NCBI GenBank assembly: GCA_003439945.1
Contig: QVRM01002771.1
Span: 62,001 to 126,000, forward strand
DNA length: 64,000 bases
Direction: 5' to 3'
From: Dermanyssus gallinae
Lineage: Eukaryota; Arthropoda; Arachnida; Mesostigmata; Dermanyssidae
Shown: one piece after another, positions 1-11,669 of the stretch
Position numbering within the stretch: the first letter of the stretch is position 1
Layout of the letters: each line of letters starts with the position of its first letter
The notes under the pieces: model-generated
What the model was told of the DNA's origin: nothing
Seen by the model: the letters and a program-made list of their open reading frames with translations, nothing else
The model's database searches: none
Program-made: the position numbers and the translations under genes

Positions 1-270
1 GTCTGAAAACACACCCGAGGATGTCATTAATGGTATCGTGACGGCCCTGCGTAAGCTTCGCTAGCGTAGTGCAGCTAAGTCGGTGCAGGCCGCGTTCATC
101 CACCGTTCTAGCGCATGAACATTCCTGTTTTTCAAACATGGCAATGCCAAGTCTGAGGCCACTGTCGGCACGGAACTGGTCGTCGGCCAGAACAATACTC
201 ACAGCAGGACGACTGCACAGGTCCTGCTTGCAACCAGTGATTCCTTGCCCTTAATTACAGGAATAGAAGA
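1..270 (-). pseudogene. Non-LTR retrotransposon C-terminal fragment (copy D), runs off left edge
   Basis: Read on the minus strand, about 200-10 encodes a stretch containing GLRLGIAMFEKQECSCA, then TVDERGLHRLSC, then GRHDTINDIL. This is the cysteine/histidine-rich block (C-x-C, VDxRGLHxLSC, RHxxxNDI) that I recall near the C-terminus of many invertebrate reverse-transcriptase polyproteins. The following RPDG/WD block, seen in the copy at 21.9 kb, would lie beyond the window edge. The reading frame is open across the block with no start codon, as expected for an internal fragment of a long ORF2. On the minus strand it follows the decayed mariner at 290-1000, so one element probably landed in or beside the other. 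Identity with the copies at 21.9, 49.9 and 57.5 kb is my inference from protein motifs. Confidence 0.6.
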
Positions 271-289
271 GCTTTCTAAAAAATGTTCC

Positions 290-1000
290 GAAATCACTAA
301 CGATTCGGTGTGTTGTCATGATGGAGAATACAAGAAGTGTTTCCTCAGAGTTAGATCATTTGCATCGGACGTTCTCGCACAATCTTCCTAAAATTTAGCA
401 GTAGTATATCTTGCCGATCGTACAACCAGGAAGCAAAAATCGTGAATGTTGATTCTCTTGTAGTAAAAAAAAACCGTCAGAAGAACTTTGGTGTTGGGTC
501 TCTGTCTATACTCTGTCTAATTCCTCTTCTTTGATCGATCCTTTGCTTGGAAGCACCACTGATTAGTTTGGGTTGTGGTCTCGGCTATGCCTTAACCATA
601 TACCCATGACTCGTCATCTGTAATCACCCTCTGAAGCATTCCAGGTCTTTTGCTACCGCTAGAAGGTTCAATTCGGACATTTACCGAGTCGGGCGTTTAT
701 TTGCTTCAAGGAAATTCAACATTTGTAGAAAGAACTTCGCGGTTAGCGATTAGTGCGAACCTTAGCCTGTGTTTAGCTGATGAATAACCCTTCTAAGCAA
801 AACCGACCGGAACACCTTGGTGGCGTCTGTGCAATTTTTAGAATTCAAAGTACTGGATTTCGTCGATACACGTTCGTATATACGTAGGGTCTCCCAAGCA
901 GATTTTGAGAGCTATATAAAAAAAATTGTAGGGCTCGTTTCGAAGTGAGAGTAATATCACTTGATTCCGTGACACTGGCCATGTTGCTCGACAGAGGAGT
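290..1000 (-). pseudogene. Decayed mariner-type transposase
   Basis: The minus strand shows RVITDDESWVYG near 625, matching the first catalytic block of mariner transposases (VTGDESW-x-Y). It is followed by TNQWC and VLLTVFF, matching the conserved QW and VFFD segments, and then by LHHDNTP near 320, the second catalytic block (HHDNAPAH). The order and spacing are right for a mariner, but several stops and frame changes break it. The third aspartate region (YSPDLAPxD) is not found; the sequence passes into a retrotransposon fragment instead. The segment around the second catalytic block (RERP followed by HHDNTP) closely resembles the plus-strand copy at 46.9-47.3 kb, so these are probably one family. 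No terminal inverted repeats were identified. It cannot make protein. Confidence 0.6.
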
Positions 1001-1210
1001 ACAACATGTGCAATTGCAAGTCAACCAGTCCCTCTATACAGAAACTAAGCGCGCAATTGGTCACATCGCTCAAACATTGCGCATTTTACGGCAATCGTTT
1101 TGATACCAAATCGACGCGATTCGATCCGTGGTTACGTAGTTACCAAAGTTTTCCGGCGGTCATGTCGAAATTGAATGCATGCATAAATGCCCTCCTTGAT
1201 TAGATAAATC
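900..1210 (+). repeat. Unclassified dispersed repeat R, copy A
   Basis: About 160-200 bp align by eye with the reverse complement of 1340-1582 and with 51850-52060. Shared landmarks are TTTCGAAGTGAGAGT, GTGACACTGG, TTGCTCGACA and GTGCAATTGC, followed by CAACCAG. Similarity is moderate, with many substitutions and small gaps. No coding potential was recognised. It overlaps the 5' side of the decayed minus-strand mariner, so it may be an end of that element. Confidence 0.5.
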
Positions 1211-1339
1211 ACTCTAGGTCATTCATTCATTCACGGTTGTTAGGAAAACCCTAGGTATCTTAACGTGTCTAGCCCTCGGTGCATTAATGATATGCCTCTA
1301 GTTGAGTTTCAAGCCCGTAGGGGACGGATGGCAGTCTAA

Positions 1340-1582
1340 AATTTAAATTTGTATTTCCGAATTCTCTTCTAAACGACCAAGTAGCATCCTCTTTGATCTG
1401 CGTTATACATTCGGAAGCAGACTTTTCTCACGAACCGACGATGTGCAAGTGTCTGTGTAGGAAAACTGGTTGTCTCGCAATTGCACAATTTATACTCCGA
1501 CATCGAGCAATAAGACCAGTGCCACGTATTTTAGTAATACTCTCACTCTAAAACAAGACTTCTAAGAGGCCATGTTCCATTT
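1340..1582 (-). repeat. Unclassified dispersed repeat R, copy B (inverted)
   Basis: Its reverse complement matches copy A and the 51.85 kb copy, with shared landmarks CTTGTTTTAGAGTGAGAGT, GCACTGG, GCAATTGCGAGACAACCAG and TTCGTGAGAAA. It extends further than copy A, into TTGGTCGTTTAGAAGAGAA, which matches the arm of the long inverted repeat at 52.03-52.52 kb. Copies A and B are therefore a head-to-head inverted pair about 130 bp apart. Confidence 0.5.
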
Positions 1583-1628
1583 GCCAAAACTCTGCCGATA
1601 TCTTTCTCGGAGACCCTGTACACACACA

Positions 1629-1650
1629 CACATATATATTTATACATATA

Positions 1651-1684
<34 letters not shown>

Positions 1685-1695
1685 CATATATATAC
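1629..1695. repeat. (TA)n microsatellite with CA-rich left edge
   Basis: An alternating TA run interrupted by CATATA and TTTATA, preceded by (CA)n. It is one of about 40 TA tracts in the window. The Tyr/Ile-repeat reading frames they create on either strand are artefacts. Confidence 0.9.
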
Positions 1696-1799
1696 CCGCA
1701 ACTAAGACCTGCCAGGTTACATTACAGCATGACCTTCATGCATATGATACATTCCTATACACTTACACATTTATACGATTTATTTGATTAAATATCTTA

Positions 1800-4230
1800 G
1801 GATAATCCTGCTTGCTGCTGCTGCTGATGACGATGCGACTGCGTGCAGATCTATACGCTCGTAGGCACCGCATTTTCTGGCACCAATCGCCTTTACGTAC
1901 TTACCTATTATCTTCACCCATTCATTGAGGCCAAGCGGTCCACAAGCAGCTGAGGCCGGAGTAATGTACGGTCGGCTACCCCGCGTGGCATGCGATGGTA
2001 GTGATGATGGTGAGGTGACCCTTTCGGTAGGCTCTGCGTACTGTAGCTGCCAGCGCCTACCATCACCATCAGACGGCAACGGCGGTGGCCGCCTATTGCT
2101 GAAAGCTCAGGGCCCCGGCCCTGATTCTTGGCCTGCACGTGTACTCGTTCGTGCCTGTTGGTCCTATCTGCTGTGTTTATGTCTGTCTGTATGTCTGTCT
2201 GTCTCTCTGACGGTCTGTTTGTCTATCAGCTTGAAAATGAGTTTGTAAAAACCATCGTTGTATCAGTAAGAAAATGAGTTGTTGTGTGAAACGACGTCGA
2301 CTTTTCGACTCGGCATTGAGAAAGGGCAGATGGAAAAATAAGCGGAAACAAAGAGAGAAGAAATGAAGAGGACCAGAAAGAATGAAGGATCGAATGAACG
2401 AGAGAGTTAAATGCAATTGAATTGCGTTTACGATGACGGTAGTATTGGCATAAATGAGGACAGGTGACAACGGGCCTTTTATATGCTCTCTCTATAAAAA
2501 TGTTAACAAGCGTTGCTAGGCTGTAATGATTTGCGCTAAATATATTGTATGAAATCTTTTTAAAAATATTTTGTGAAGTTTTTTCTCGTGTACTTTAAGT
2601 CGTCGCAGGTGGTGATTTGTAGACAGGATGTATGTATATTGCAGTATTTACGGCTGCAATTTTTTTAATTGACTCGAAATTAATGATATTGCTTCCAAAG
2701 GAGAGTGCTGTATCAATAAAAGATTCCTGTTGCTTGTGTCGATACCACGGTATTTTTTACCAGGCAGCATATAGGAATTAACTTCTGTTACTACAATGGC
2801 TTCGATGTAGATCTTGAATGTTAGAAGTTTACTGCAGTAAACATTTCACAACGTATAATGGGCATGTATGCAAACGCGCTAGACAAAACATATGTGGATT
2901 AAATTAAGGCAGTAAGCCCTGTTTTCTTTATGTAAAATTTGCGGTTGATATAATGCACCCAAAATTCCCAGGGGCATAGCAAGGCATAGCGGACATTTCG
3001 TGATACGTAGTTGGCTGAGATAAAGGCCATCTGGATGCTTGAATTGTTGCTTAAGCTGTTAAGCTAGCAGAAAGAAAGTTGACAGAGGATGTACTTAATG
3101 CACTTTTAAAACAGTGCGGATAGCTTTGACAAACCTTAGGCTCACCATACCCAAGCCGCTAGCTAAAAATAAATAAGTGACTTGACAACTACGTAACGCA
3201 GCACCATCACCTTGATACGAAAATGATGGGCATTAAATTTGCTATTGCGTGAGAGTGGTCTTTCGGACGTACATTTTTGGTCGCAATGGAAAAATTTTAC
3301 GATTTTTCATGAAAAGGCGTTAACGTAAAATATCGACTTTTCATGACTTTCCTTAATCTGGGTATTAGCTTTTTGCTACGCAAGCTAGTGAAGTGTCTTC
3401 CGTTGTGCAGAATTTTCCTCCGAACACGCCGGTGTAATCGGTTCCTTCATGCGTTGGTTCTCCCGCAAACAGAGATTTCGCACAACTATGTAGGAAAAAA
3501 AAGACAGAAAAACTACTTTTTTGACAACATTGTTAGTATTAATAGCATAGTTGTTGTTGGTATTGTAGTTGCAATATTAATAGCAGGAGTACTAATGGTA
3601 GCCACATCTAATTATCGGAAAGAGCGGTTTACCGCCGTCGCTGTCGCCGCCATCCCTGGTTGGCTGTTGCTGCTAGCTACGGTCGAGAAAGGAGCACGCC
3701 AAGTCTTAATGCTAAATTATGGGGCTTATGTGCGCGGCACAGAGAGAGCAGGAATGAGCAGGCTATAGATAGACAACCGAGGGAAAGAAAGTGCGTATGT
3801 GAGAGCGCGGGTGAGAAAATGCAGGAAACAGACAGAAAGAGAAGCGGGGTGGCGGGGTGGCGGGGGGGGGGGGGTAGGGCGTGACAGACGGAGAACAAGA
3901 TCCAACCAGACTGTCGCTGCGCTGGTCAGGCAAAGCAGACATTTCTGAAAGCGAAGCCTTTGGGAACGGCCATCGTTTGGTCCAACCTAGGCACACTACC
4001 TAGTACTAGGTCAGGTCTCGAGCAGTATCCATCGTTGGGCGAAAGCAGAGTACGATGTCAACATCAACAATAGCAACAACAGCGATGACGCAAGCAATAT
4101 CGCGGCTCACTACCGGCACACTATATCAGGATTTTCATCGCTGCGGCATGCGAATTGATATCGAATTGGCCAGGCAAGCAGCCCTGACGCGCAGACTAGG
4201 CAGCCTAGTAAACCAGAACACCGTATAGAG
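1800..4230. other. No gene seen; intron-like or intergenic sequence
   Basis: This holds a GC-richer patch at 1800-2165 with short trinucleotide runs (GCTGCTGCTGCTGATGACGATG), a CTGT-rich microsatellite at about 2165-2225, AT-rich unique sequence from 2450 to 3520, and a G run of about 14 at 3862-3875. The frames on either strand show no recognisable domain. I see no splice-bounded exon I would defend. Confidence 0.6.
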
Positions 4231-4287
4231 TGTTACGTAGCAACACATAAATATACAGATTTATGCAAAATACGCCTGTATACAACC

Positions 4288-4290
4288 ACA

Positions 4291-4330
<40 letters not shown>

Positions 4331-4383
4331 CGTGTATTAATGCGGTTGTATATCAATTCGTGAATATATAGATATACATGCAA

Positions 4384-4420
<37 letters not shown>

Positions 4421-4480
4421 TGCGGTTGTATATCAATTTGCAAAAACATAGATATGCATACAACCGCATCATTTATATAC
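4288..4480. repeat. (TA)n array with repeated TGCGGTTGTATAT inverted arms
   Basis: Two (TA)n runs (about 4293-4327 and 4388-4418) separate two copies of a short palindromic unit. Unit 1 reads ATGCGGTTGTATATC ... GATATACATGCAACCGCAT (4340-4389). Unit 2 reads GTGCGGTTGTATATC ... GATATGCATACAACCGCAT (about 4424-4470). A half-arm, TATACAACCACACCA, sits left of the first TA run. The arms alternate in orientation, so both the unit and the TA-containing spacer can fold. This looks like amplification of a small foldback within a TA tract. Confidence 0.75.
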
Positions 4481-5388
4481 ATATGTGTACATATACATTC
4501 GTAGGTAGAAAAATATTAATGTCGTTGTCGCAGACAATTAGCCTCTGTTGACCCGACAATTGAAATGTTTGTAAATTTCAAAATTTGCGGGCGTACTCGT
4601 GACTCTTTGCGCAGCTCCCCGTAATGGGCGCCCATTAGTAATACTCCCTCGGTGCCAACACCGGAATTAGAGAAAGGCAGGGCATACGTTATCAAATAGA
4701 TGTCAACAAACTACTATTATCATAATATCGGTGGTCCATTAGACAACTGTTGGCAAAATCATTCTAGAGACAGATCGTTGCCACTGAACTCCGGTCCGAT
4801 TGTTTAATGCTTATCGATCCAATGTTGTACAAATCGGAGGCCGGCTGCCTCGAGTTAGAAGGCTCATTGAACGACTGACCACTGCATACGTTTAACTAGA
4901 TTTTGTGGTAAAAACTCAACAGATACCACTGACGTAATAGTGTAACTGTCTTGCGAAACGTCAGGGACGAGCGCGAAGACACCGACGATGAGGCACGTTG
5001 GTGACTTCGCACGCTCTAAAAGTTGACGAACAAGAAATGGACACAACTAAGAAATATATTGCGGCATATACGGCTACAGAAACAAACGTGCATGCATCTT
5101 CCAAGTGACGCTTCAAACAACACTCTCGTCACTAGGCTCACGATCATCTCCTAACATTATCTTCACCAGACTCACTATTCTCTCCACTCAGGAAGGAAGA
5201 TAATCTCGTACGCACATACTCTTCCTGACGTGCGTGCGAGATTTGCTTCCTTCCAGTGGCACCGTACAGCCTGAGCAGCAGGAAGACGAAGAGTTACCAC
5301 ACACAGGAACGGCTTCCATCGGTTTCGTAGTAGACACCTTTGTGATAATCAGTCTTACACACGTCCACCGCCTTTAGGAGACCTTGCC

Positions 5389-5880
5389 ATGGTCTCCGCC
5401 ACTGCTACCGTCCCCTGTGGCTCGTGTCGTCCCCAATTGTTCCCATGGTTGCTGGCGCCCCCGTTGCTGCTATCGCCTGCGTCATTGCAGCCTGCTGCTG
5501 CTTCTGTCCCTGTTGCCGCCTCTGTCAGTGCTGCTATTCTATCACTGATGCCGCCCTTGTCGGTGCCGCCGCCCCCATCACTGCCGCCGCCCCCATCACT
5601 GCCGCCGCCCCCATCACTGCCGCCGCCCCCATCACTGCCGTCGCCCCCATCACTGCCGCCGCCCCCATCACTGGCGCCGCCCCATCACTGCTGCCGCCCC
5701 ATCACTGCTGCCGCCCCATCACTGCTGCCGCCCCTATCACTAATGCCGCCCCCATCGCTGCTGCCGCCCCCATCGCTGCTGTCAGCCCCTCATAACTGCC
5801 GCCCCCATCTCTGCTGTCAGCCCCTCATGGCTGCCGCCCCCATCACTGCTTCCAATTCCCGCGCAGTTGGCTTCATCTGA
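5389..5880 (+). repeat. 18-bp GC-rich minisatellite (about 5555-5850) in a 163-codon proline-rich frame
   Basis: The unit is GCCGCCGCCCCCATCACT and is repeated about 14 times with variants. The first units are 18 bp and encode LPPPPS. From about 5680 several units are 17 bp, so the translated repeat changes from Pro/Ser to CCRPITAA-like and back. The plus frame at 5389-5880 stays open because the repeat lacks stops, and another frame is open as AAPIT repeats. A unit length that is not held to a multiple of three argues against protein selection. I treat this as a tandem repeat, with a low chance that it is a low-complexity exon. Confidence 0.7.
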
Positions 5881-5899
5881 AAATGGCAGAAACGTTAAG

Positions 5900-7010
5900 G
5901 ATAGGAGCTAGAACAGGCCGTCGCTGCTGCCAGCGCCAACTAGCCATCACACATACACACACAGAGCGCTTTACCTAATAGATATAAAGCAAAAGATGCA
6001 GAAAGACATATATATATATATATATGAAGGAAGAGATAATAAGACAATGCAGGAGAGCGAACTCCTCTAGCTTGTGCACACATATGTACGCGTGAGACAC
6101 ACGGAGCAGACACAATTTAGCTACGTCAAACATTCCGCCAGCCTGGCCTGTGGCCTATTTTGCGTGCCGTTAATTGCAGGGGTTGTCGCATTGCTCGCTG
6201 GCGGCCATTCTCTCGACGACGGCGCAGGCGATCACGTTCTCTCAATTCTCGCTCTTGCTCGCTTTCTCCTTCCCGTCTCTCTCTCTCTCTCTCTCTATCT
6301 CTCGCTACGCAAATGTCTGCCAGACAACGACTCGGCTGGCTCACGTAACAGACGGTCTAACGTTTGCTTCCCAGCCTCAGCGCCTTCTTAGAGCTCCGAT
6401 ATAGGTTGCGAGGCGTATGAGGCGAGTGAGGGATCGCAACTGGATGACGGACGGACGGACGGACGCACTCATTGACTGATTAACCGGCGCCAGCGTACGT
6501 AGAAAGCGTCTGCGGGTGATCTTCTTGCTGAACTAGAGAACGTATGCAGCTGAAGTAGCTGACGCTGACGAACGAGAGACGGCCGTTGTTAGTTGACGAC
6601 CCAGTCAACAACGTTGGTGGATGTCGTTGGAATGAGGCCACGGACGTGAGCATGAGCCGCCTTCATGCATGGCAGCGCGCGGATAGTTGAACGGATGAAT
6701 AGGTAGAATAGGACCTGTCACGAATGGATCTGTCAGATGCACGCGCTTCCATAGCTTTACAAACAGATAGGTAGACAACAGTATATATATATATATATGC
6801 GTTGAAAGAGATCAACACATTAGGGACAAAAGTGATAATAAAGTGATCATAGGGAGATCATAGTAATGCATCACCTCTCTTCATCATTGAGACATCTGAG
6901 CTCCTGGTCTTTTTTTTGCCTTTGTCCAGACATGGTCGACTACAATGCACTCTAGCATTCACCCTACTCTAAATTGGAAACCATGAAAACCAATCTAAGA
7001 TTAAGTAATA
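5900..7010. other. No gene seen; microsatellite-bearing unique DNA
   Basis: This contains short TA runs at 6009-6025 and 6782-6798, a CT run near 6279-6297, and GACG tandem units near 6448-6465. The open frames around 6074-6400 overlap in three frames across the CT run and look incidental. Confidence 0.6.
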
Positions 7011-7014
7011 CATG

Positions 7015-7095
7015 TGTGCCAGTCCAGGTGTTGAACGCACGACCTCCCAAATGCAAGGCGATGGAGCACCTTGCTACTGAGCACCGGAACTTGCT
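7015..7095 (-). other. tRNA-like remnant (tRNA-Ala-like), pseudogene or SINE head
   Basis: The reverse complement reads GGTGCTCAGTAGCAAGG, then GCTCCATCGCCTTGCATTT, then GAGGTCGTGCGTTCAACAC. The arrangement resembles a tRNA A box (GCTCAGTAG), an anticodon arm with TGC (alanine) in CTTGCAT, and a T arm (GTTCAA). Acceptor pairing is poor, so a functional tRNA is unlikely. It may be the head of an old tRNA-derived SINE. A weaker look-alike lies near 27240-27320 on the same strand. Confidence 0.4.
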
Positions 7096-7109
7096 CGGCA
7101 AAAACCAAA

Positions 7110-7710
7110 CGAAAATGAGATGACAACAGAGATAAGAATGAAGAAGACAGAATAGGGAAGTAACGTAACGCCAAAAGTTAGGGGACAGGTGGTTTGTTGT
7201 TCGTTGACAACGCGTCGAGTTAACGACGTGTTGGGTGTTTACACATACCTAGCGAGTTTTCGGCGTCTGTGCAGCGTCGCACAACGCAGTTTGTTTTCTT
7301 GGCTATCGCCAACGAATGCTAGTTAGTATTCTAGACTGGCAGCGCGCACAGCGGAAACTCTAGCAGCAGCAGCAACAGCAGCATCATCAGCAAACAGACG
7401 ACTCTTCTTCACCTTGCATGCATGAGACAATTTCTCGCAGCTGCCAACTACTACGTTCATACGTGGTAGGATTTTATTCAGACTAGATCAGTTGGTCAGT
7501 TACTTACAGAGTGGTTTCAAGGGCGACGAGCAATGGCAGTCGTTGCTAAACGAAAATTTCATCATACATACACGTACATAGTAGTCACGTAAGCGGCGCT
7601 TTATTATCATGAGTCACGGCGTCGACGGCGGTCGAGGGCACATAATGGGGGCTCATAACAGCGACGACTTGCTCTACGACTTTAAGTGGACTACCTAAAC
7701 AAACCAGGTT

Positions 7711-7750
<40 letters not shown>

Positions 7751-8656
7751 AGTAATTATAGAAACTTAATTTAACGTTCTGGGGGGAAAATGCATGTAAT
7801 TATGACCAAGGTGAGCGAGCCTAACAATTCCGATACTATTCTAAACAAGCTTTCTAGCTGGATGCGTTTTTGCCGCAATAGTCTGTATTGCGCGATTGTT
7901 CAATTCAAAGAAGTTTGAATTGTTTCAATTCAAAGAAGATATTTCAATAAAACAAGTTTAGTCAAATTAACTTTAAAGATTATTGTAGACGGGATTCCTC
8001 GTATATAATAAAATAGTTTTTTGTTTAAATGAAAATAAGAAACATATTACCAAATGTGATCAAGCCGATCGGACGTAATGCAGAAGCTAAGGAAACTTAA
8101 ACTAAGTCGATTGATTGACAACAACGACTAACAATTGACCGAGACGCTATTTTGGCATGCTGACGGCTTAGTCAGCTCCCTTTCTGTGCCGACCCTGCGG
8201 AATATATTTAACAATTGAACCGGTCTGCACCGATCTATAAATGCTTTAGACATGTAAGTTTCTATTACTAGTCATCTACGTTCCAATTAGCATATAACAA
8301 GCACTGTTTACGTTGCTGTTTTTGCACTCACATCAACGCACAGTAACAAATTTAAAATATACTTTTTTCTGGTTTCGGGTGATTATCGCCTCTCTTGCTC
8401 GTTTCAATGACAGGCTAGCATTGTGGCATTCTGGGATTGTTAACCAGGTGGAGAAAAAAGACCCCCTGTACAGGTTTGATAGCTCTACCAATTGAGTTCA
8501 ATGGCCACTACAATCATTTGAAAAAAAAACGTCAGAGAAAGTTTGTCTATCTGCAAAATTATTTGAGTTGAACGGCTAGATAAAGCGCCCTTGCAGCGAT
8601 TACGTTGGCTGTTGTCGAGCTAAGTTTGCCAAAATACAATTGATGATAGACGAAAT

Positions 8657-8693
<37 letters not shown>

Positions 8694-9717
8694 TTATGTT
8701 GAACATCAGGGACATTTTCAGACATACGCTTAGACAATGGCATCGTTTCAGACACTGACTTGATTTGGTGAAGACGCTTTAAAGGTTATATAAGATTTAG
8801 ACATGTTTGTCGATTTCATAATCATTACTCTGCTCATCACAGTTCACTTTGTTGTCGCCGCTGTGGTCGTTGCAGAATTGGTCAACTTTGTTGTAGCTCC
8901 CGTCTGTCTCCTTTAGCCGCAAGTTGGCCCACCACGTACGCATGTGGCTGCGAGGGAGAACAGGAGGCGTAGGCTGGATACCGACCGTATTTTCTTTACT
9001 GGGGTTGGTGACCTCAACTGATTCTGCTGCTGTTGTTGTTGTTGTTCTATTGTTTAACAACAACAACAAAAAACTAACTTTGTTCGAGATACAGATATAA
9101 GATTACGGTATGTCCTCGATTTCTCTCGAAGAACCAACAGCGCAGCGGAGAGCTGTCCCATCCGCTCGGGCCAACTCAAGTCAACTCAAAGGCTCGTTGG
9201 TTGGCCGCTGGTTCGGCTGCTGTTGCATCTATTGCTATTCCTTGCGTCCTCCGTCCGGTCGCTTCTTTTAGGCGTCTGGCGTGGATTCGGTATCGTCATG
9301 TTCGTGTTTGCGTCCATTTATCGGTTTTTTTCGGACTCCTTTCTCAATGTGACAGTTGTAGTTTGTGCTGACTTTAGCAAGGTAGCGTTCTCTTGCCAGC
9401 GATGCCGGGACACTGCCCGCGTTCGCTATCTCGGCAACCAGCCACGAATACAACAACAGCAGGGCAAAAATAACAGCAGAAGCCGCAGCAGCAGTAGCAG
9501 AAATATAACGTCACAGAAAAACACAACAGCAATAGGAGAAACAAAAGCAAAAACCGACAAGCCGTAACGCAAAGAAGCTATTAGCTGTACCTGTTAGCGA
9601 ATAGGAGAGGCAATTTTTTCAAAGTACCAGTTATTGAATTGGTCAGCAAAACTGACTGACGCGTTGGCGGATATCAATCTGCGTTTCGTGTTTCATTCTT
9701 TTACCCGCACAATTCTG

Positions 9718-9765
<48 letters not shown>

Positions 9766-9881
9766 TATGTAAAATTATGGAGGTCGTAATTTTCCGTCAA
9801 CAGATCGGAACGTTTTGGCAAGGTGCAAATAAAATTATTTACCTAAACAAATTTCGAATTGTTTTTGATAGATTTTCTCCG

Positions 9882-9925
<44 letters not shown>

Positions 9926-10755
9926 CAACTTGCACGATATGCGTTTTGTGCCATTCAGACCAAATGTAAATGAAAGCAAGCACCTGTATCAGCAGATACA
10001 TTTGCACGGAGGTCTAGCAGAATATAAAGGTATTTATGTCAGGCCACCGTGTAGTAGCCATTGCTAGCACTGAAGCTTCGATTGACCGACATCTCTATGA
10101 GACATTTATCAGAACGTACCTAACATGCTGCCAGTCGATACAAACGGCTGCCCGAGAAATTCCCTCCCTTTTGTTTTCCAAGCTCAGGTTATTTTCCAAT
10201 TTCAGCATGGCCTATTTACAAAACTGCATATCGCATGATTTAGTTATCGGTGAAAATAGGAACGTACGACAGAGTCACAATCATAAAACAATACAAAGAT
10301 AGACACGCCCATTATACGAAATAGGTCGGTGAACATGTAGAACTGAAAAGTGCGCACAAATTACGCACATAAGGGAGCCAGTCACACACGTTTGCTAATC
10401 GTGTATGCTTCTCGGGAATGATATTCAAGACCACAGATGAACGGTATTACCCCTCGCTCTACATCGCAGGTAAATATGGCATCTTACTTTCGCAATACAA
10501 TGACCACCATTTAAATGCAAAAACAATGGTGTCGGGTAATCAAGAGTCAGAGACTTGGAACAAGCGCAACAATAATTCACCGTAGCATAATGGGGGTCAA
10601 ACCACTACGACACATGACTTTACTCATTACGTAGCATGATTCAGTTAGTCATTGTTTAGTTCGCGCTATGACGACTACCACTGAGGGGTGCGAGCCAATG
10701 CCTATGCCGCGCGGGCACTCTGTATTTTCCCCCCACCGGCACAGCCAAGGGTGAG
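7110..10755. other. No gene seen; TA tracts and unclassified frames
   Basis: TA tracts lie at about 7715-7747, 8660-8689, 9718-9757 and 9886-9922. At 8797-9069 (minus) a 90-codon frame begins in a CAA run and ends in an acidic tail; it has no domain I recognise. At 9223-9567 (plus) a 114-codon frame has a hydrophobic N-terminal half and a Gln/Ser/Asn-rich end made by CAGCAG repeats. Neither has supporting splice or homology evidence, so neither is called as a gene. Confidence 0.5.
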
Positions 10756-10759
10756 AAAT

Positions 10760-11290
10760 GACACTGCAGATACAATTTAGGTCTTTATTCAAAAGTAAGC
10801 ACCTGTGTTCTGAGCACAATTGTTTCAGGAGCAGCCGAAAGGTTTTCTGTTTAAAAATGATCCTGCGGCTGTGACAAGAGCCATTCTCTCACGCTGTACT
10901 ATAGCTTGTCGGCCAGGTTGAAGCGCCTCGGAATTTTTCAGGGAGCGGTGACGACGCACCCGTCCTTTGCAAGCTGTCTCGCTTTGTCACTGGCTCATTG
11001 GGATGGCACTAGTACTCGGCACGGGTGACAATCCGCTCCAACAAGTCGGAGTCTTGATGGTACCGAAACAGGTATTGCAGTGCCTAGCCCCATACGCAGT
11101 CCTCGCTTGTGCGGTTCGCTGAGATACTTCGGAACCCACTGCGCGCACACCTTCCGGTAACCCAGCCTGTCGTATAAACAGGTAGGTATCGGCCCAGGTT
11201 ACACCTTCCATAGTCAGAATTATGATAACGCCTCGCTGCTTCTCAGTCGTCGAATCTTGTAATGGGAACGCCATGGTGTTCTCACACGTA
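10760..11290 (-). pseudogene. Mariner-type deletion derivative, copy A
   Basis: On the minus strand, an N-terminal start (MAFPLQDSTTEKQRGVIIIL) resembles the helix-turn-helix beginning of one mariner group (TTEKQRxxIxFL). It is followed by a segment whose DNA matches the minus-strand copies at 15.9-16.3 and 33.7-34.2 kb (the VCAQWVP-like region and the VTGDESWCHH-like block, here VTRAEY*CH), and then REWLLSQPQDHF near the C-terminus. The middle, including the second catalytic block, is missing, as it is in the 15.9 kb copy. Shared internal loss suggests a non-autonomous derivative that was itself moved, though independent decay is possible. Confidence 0.55.
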
Positions 11291-11494
11291 CTGTCGCGTC
11301 AACTTTGACTGGACACACAACTGTCGCCCAACGTCAAACGCGTGGGCACAACCACACCGGACACTCCATTCGCGTTCCTATATGTCTACGTTATCCCAAA
11401 GTGGCATATTTTCATTTCAAGCAGTTTGGTTGTTACAACGTTTCGTACCTTTTTATGTGAACCACCTTAAATACTGTTTACATTTGTATATACA

Positions 11495-11519
11495 GGTAGT
11501 TCAACAAGTTCTTAAAATG
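11495..11519 (+). repeat. Left terminal inverted repeat of mariner M1
   Basis: The 25 bp are an exact reverse complement of 12757-12781. Confidence 0.9.
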
Positions 11520-11669
11520 AGCTTTTCAGAATTCGAATTTTGGCGCGCTTTCACCGCTATTGGAAACGGCAACTTTTCGAATGCTAGCAGTCAAAATATT
11601 ATAGTGATTGGCCGTTGCGATTTCGTTTGATCGCTTTTCCCGTGCAACGTATCGGCGTGATTTTGAAAA

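Noticed and set aside
1572..1787. 71-codon frame rich in Tyr/Ile
   Set aside because: It is translation of a (TA)n tract; the same holds for all Tyr/Ile-repeat frames in the window.
4200..4500. CRISPR-like spaced repeats
   Set aside because: The repeats are alternating inverted arms around TA runs in a eukaryotic sequence; there is no direct repeat with unique spacers and no cas-like gene.
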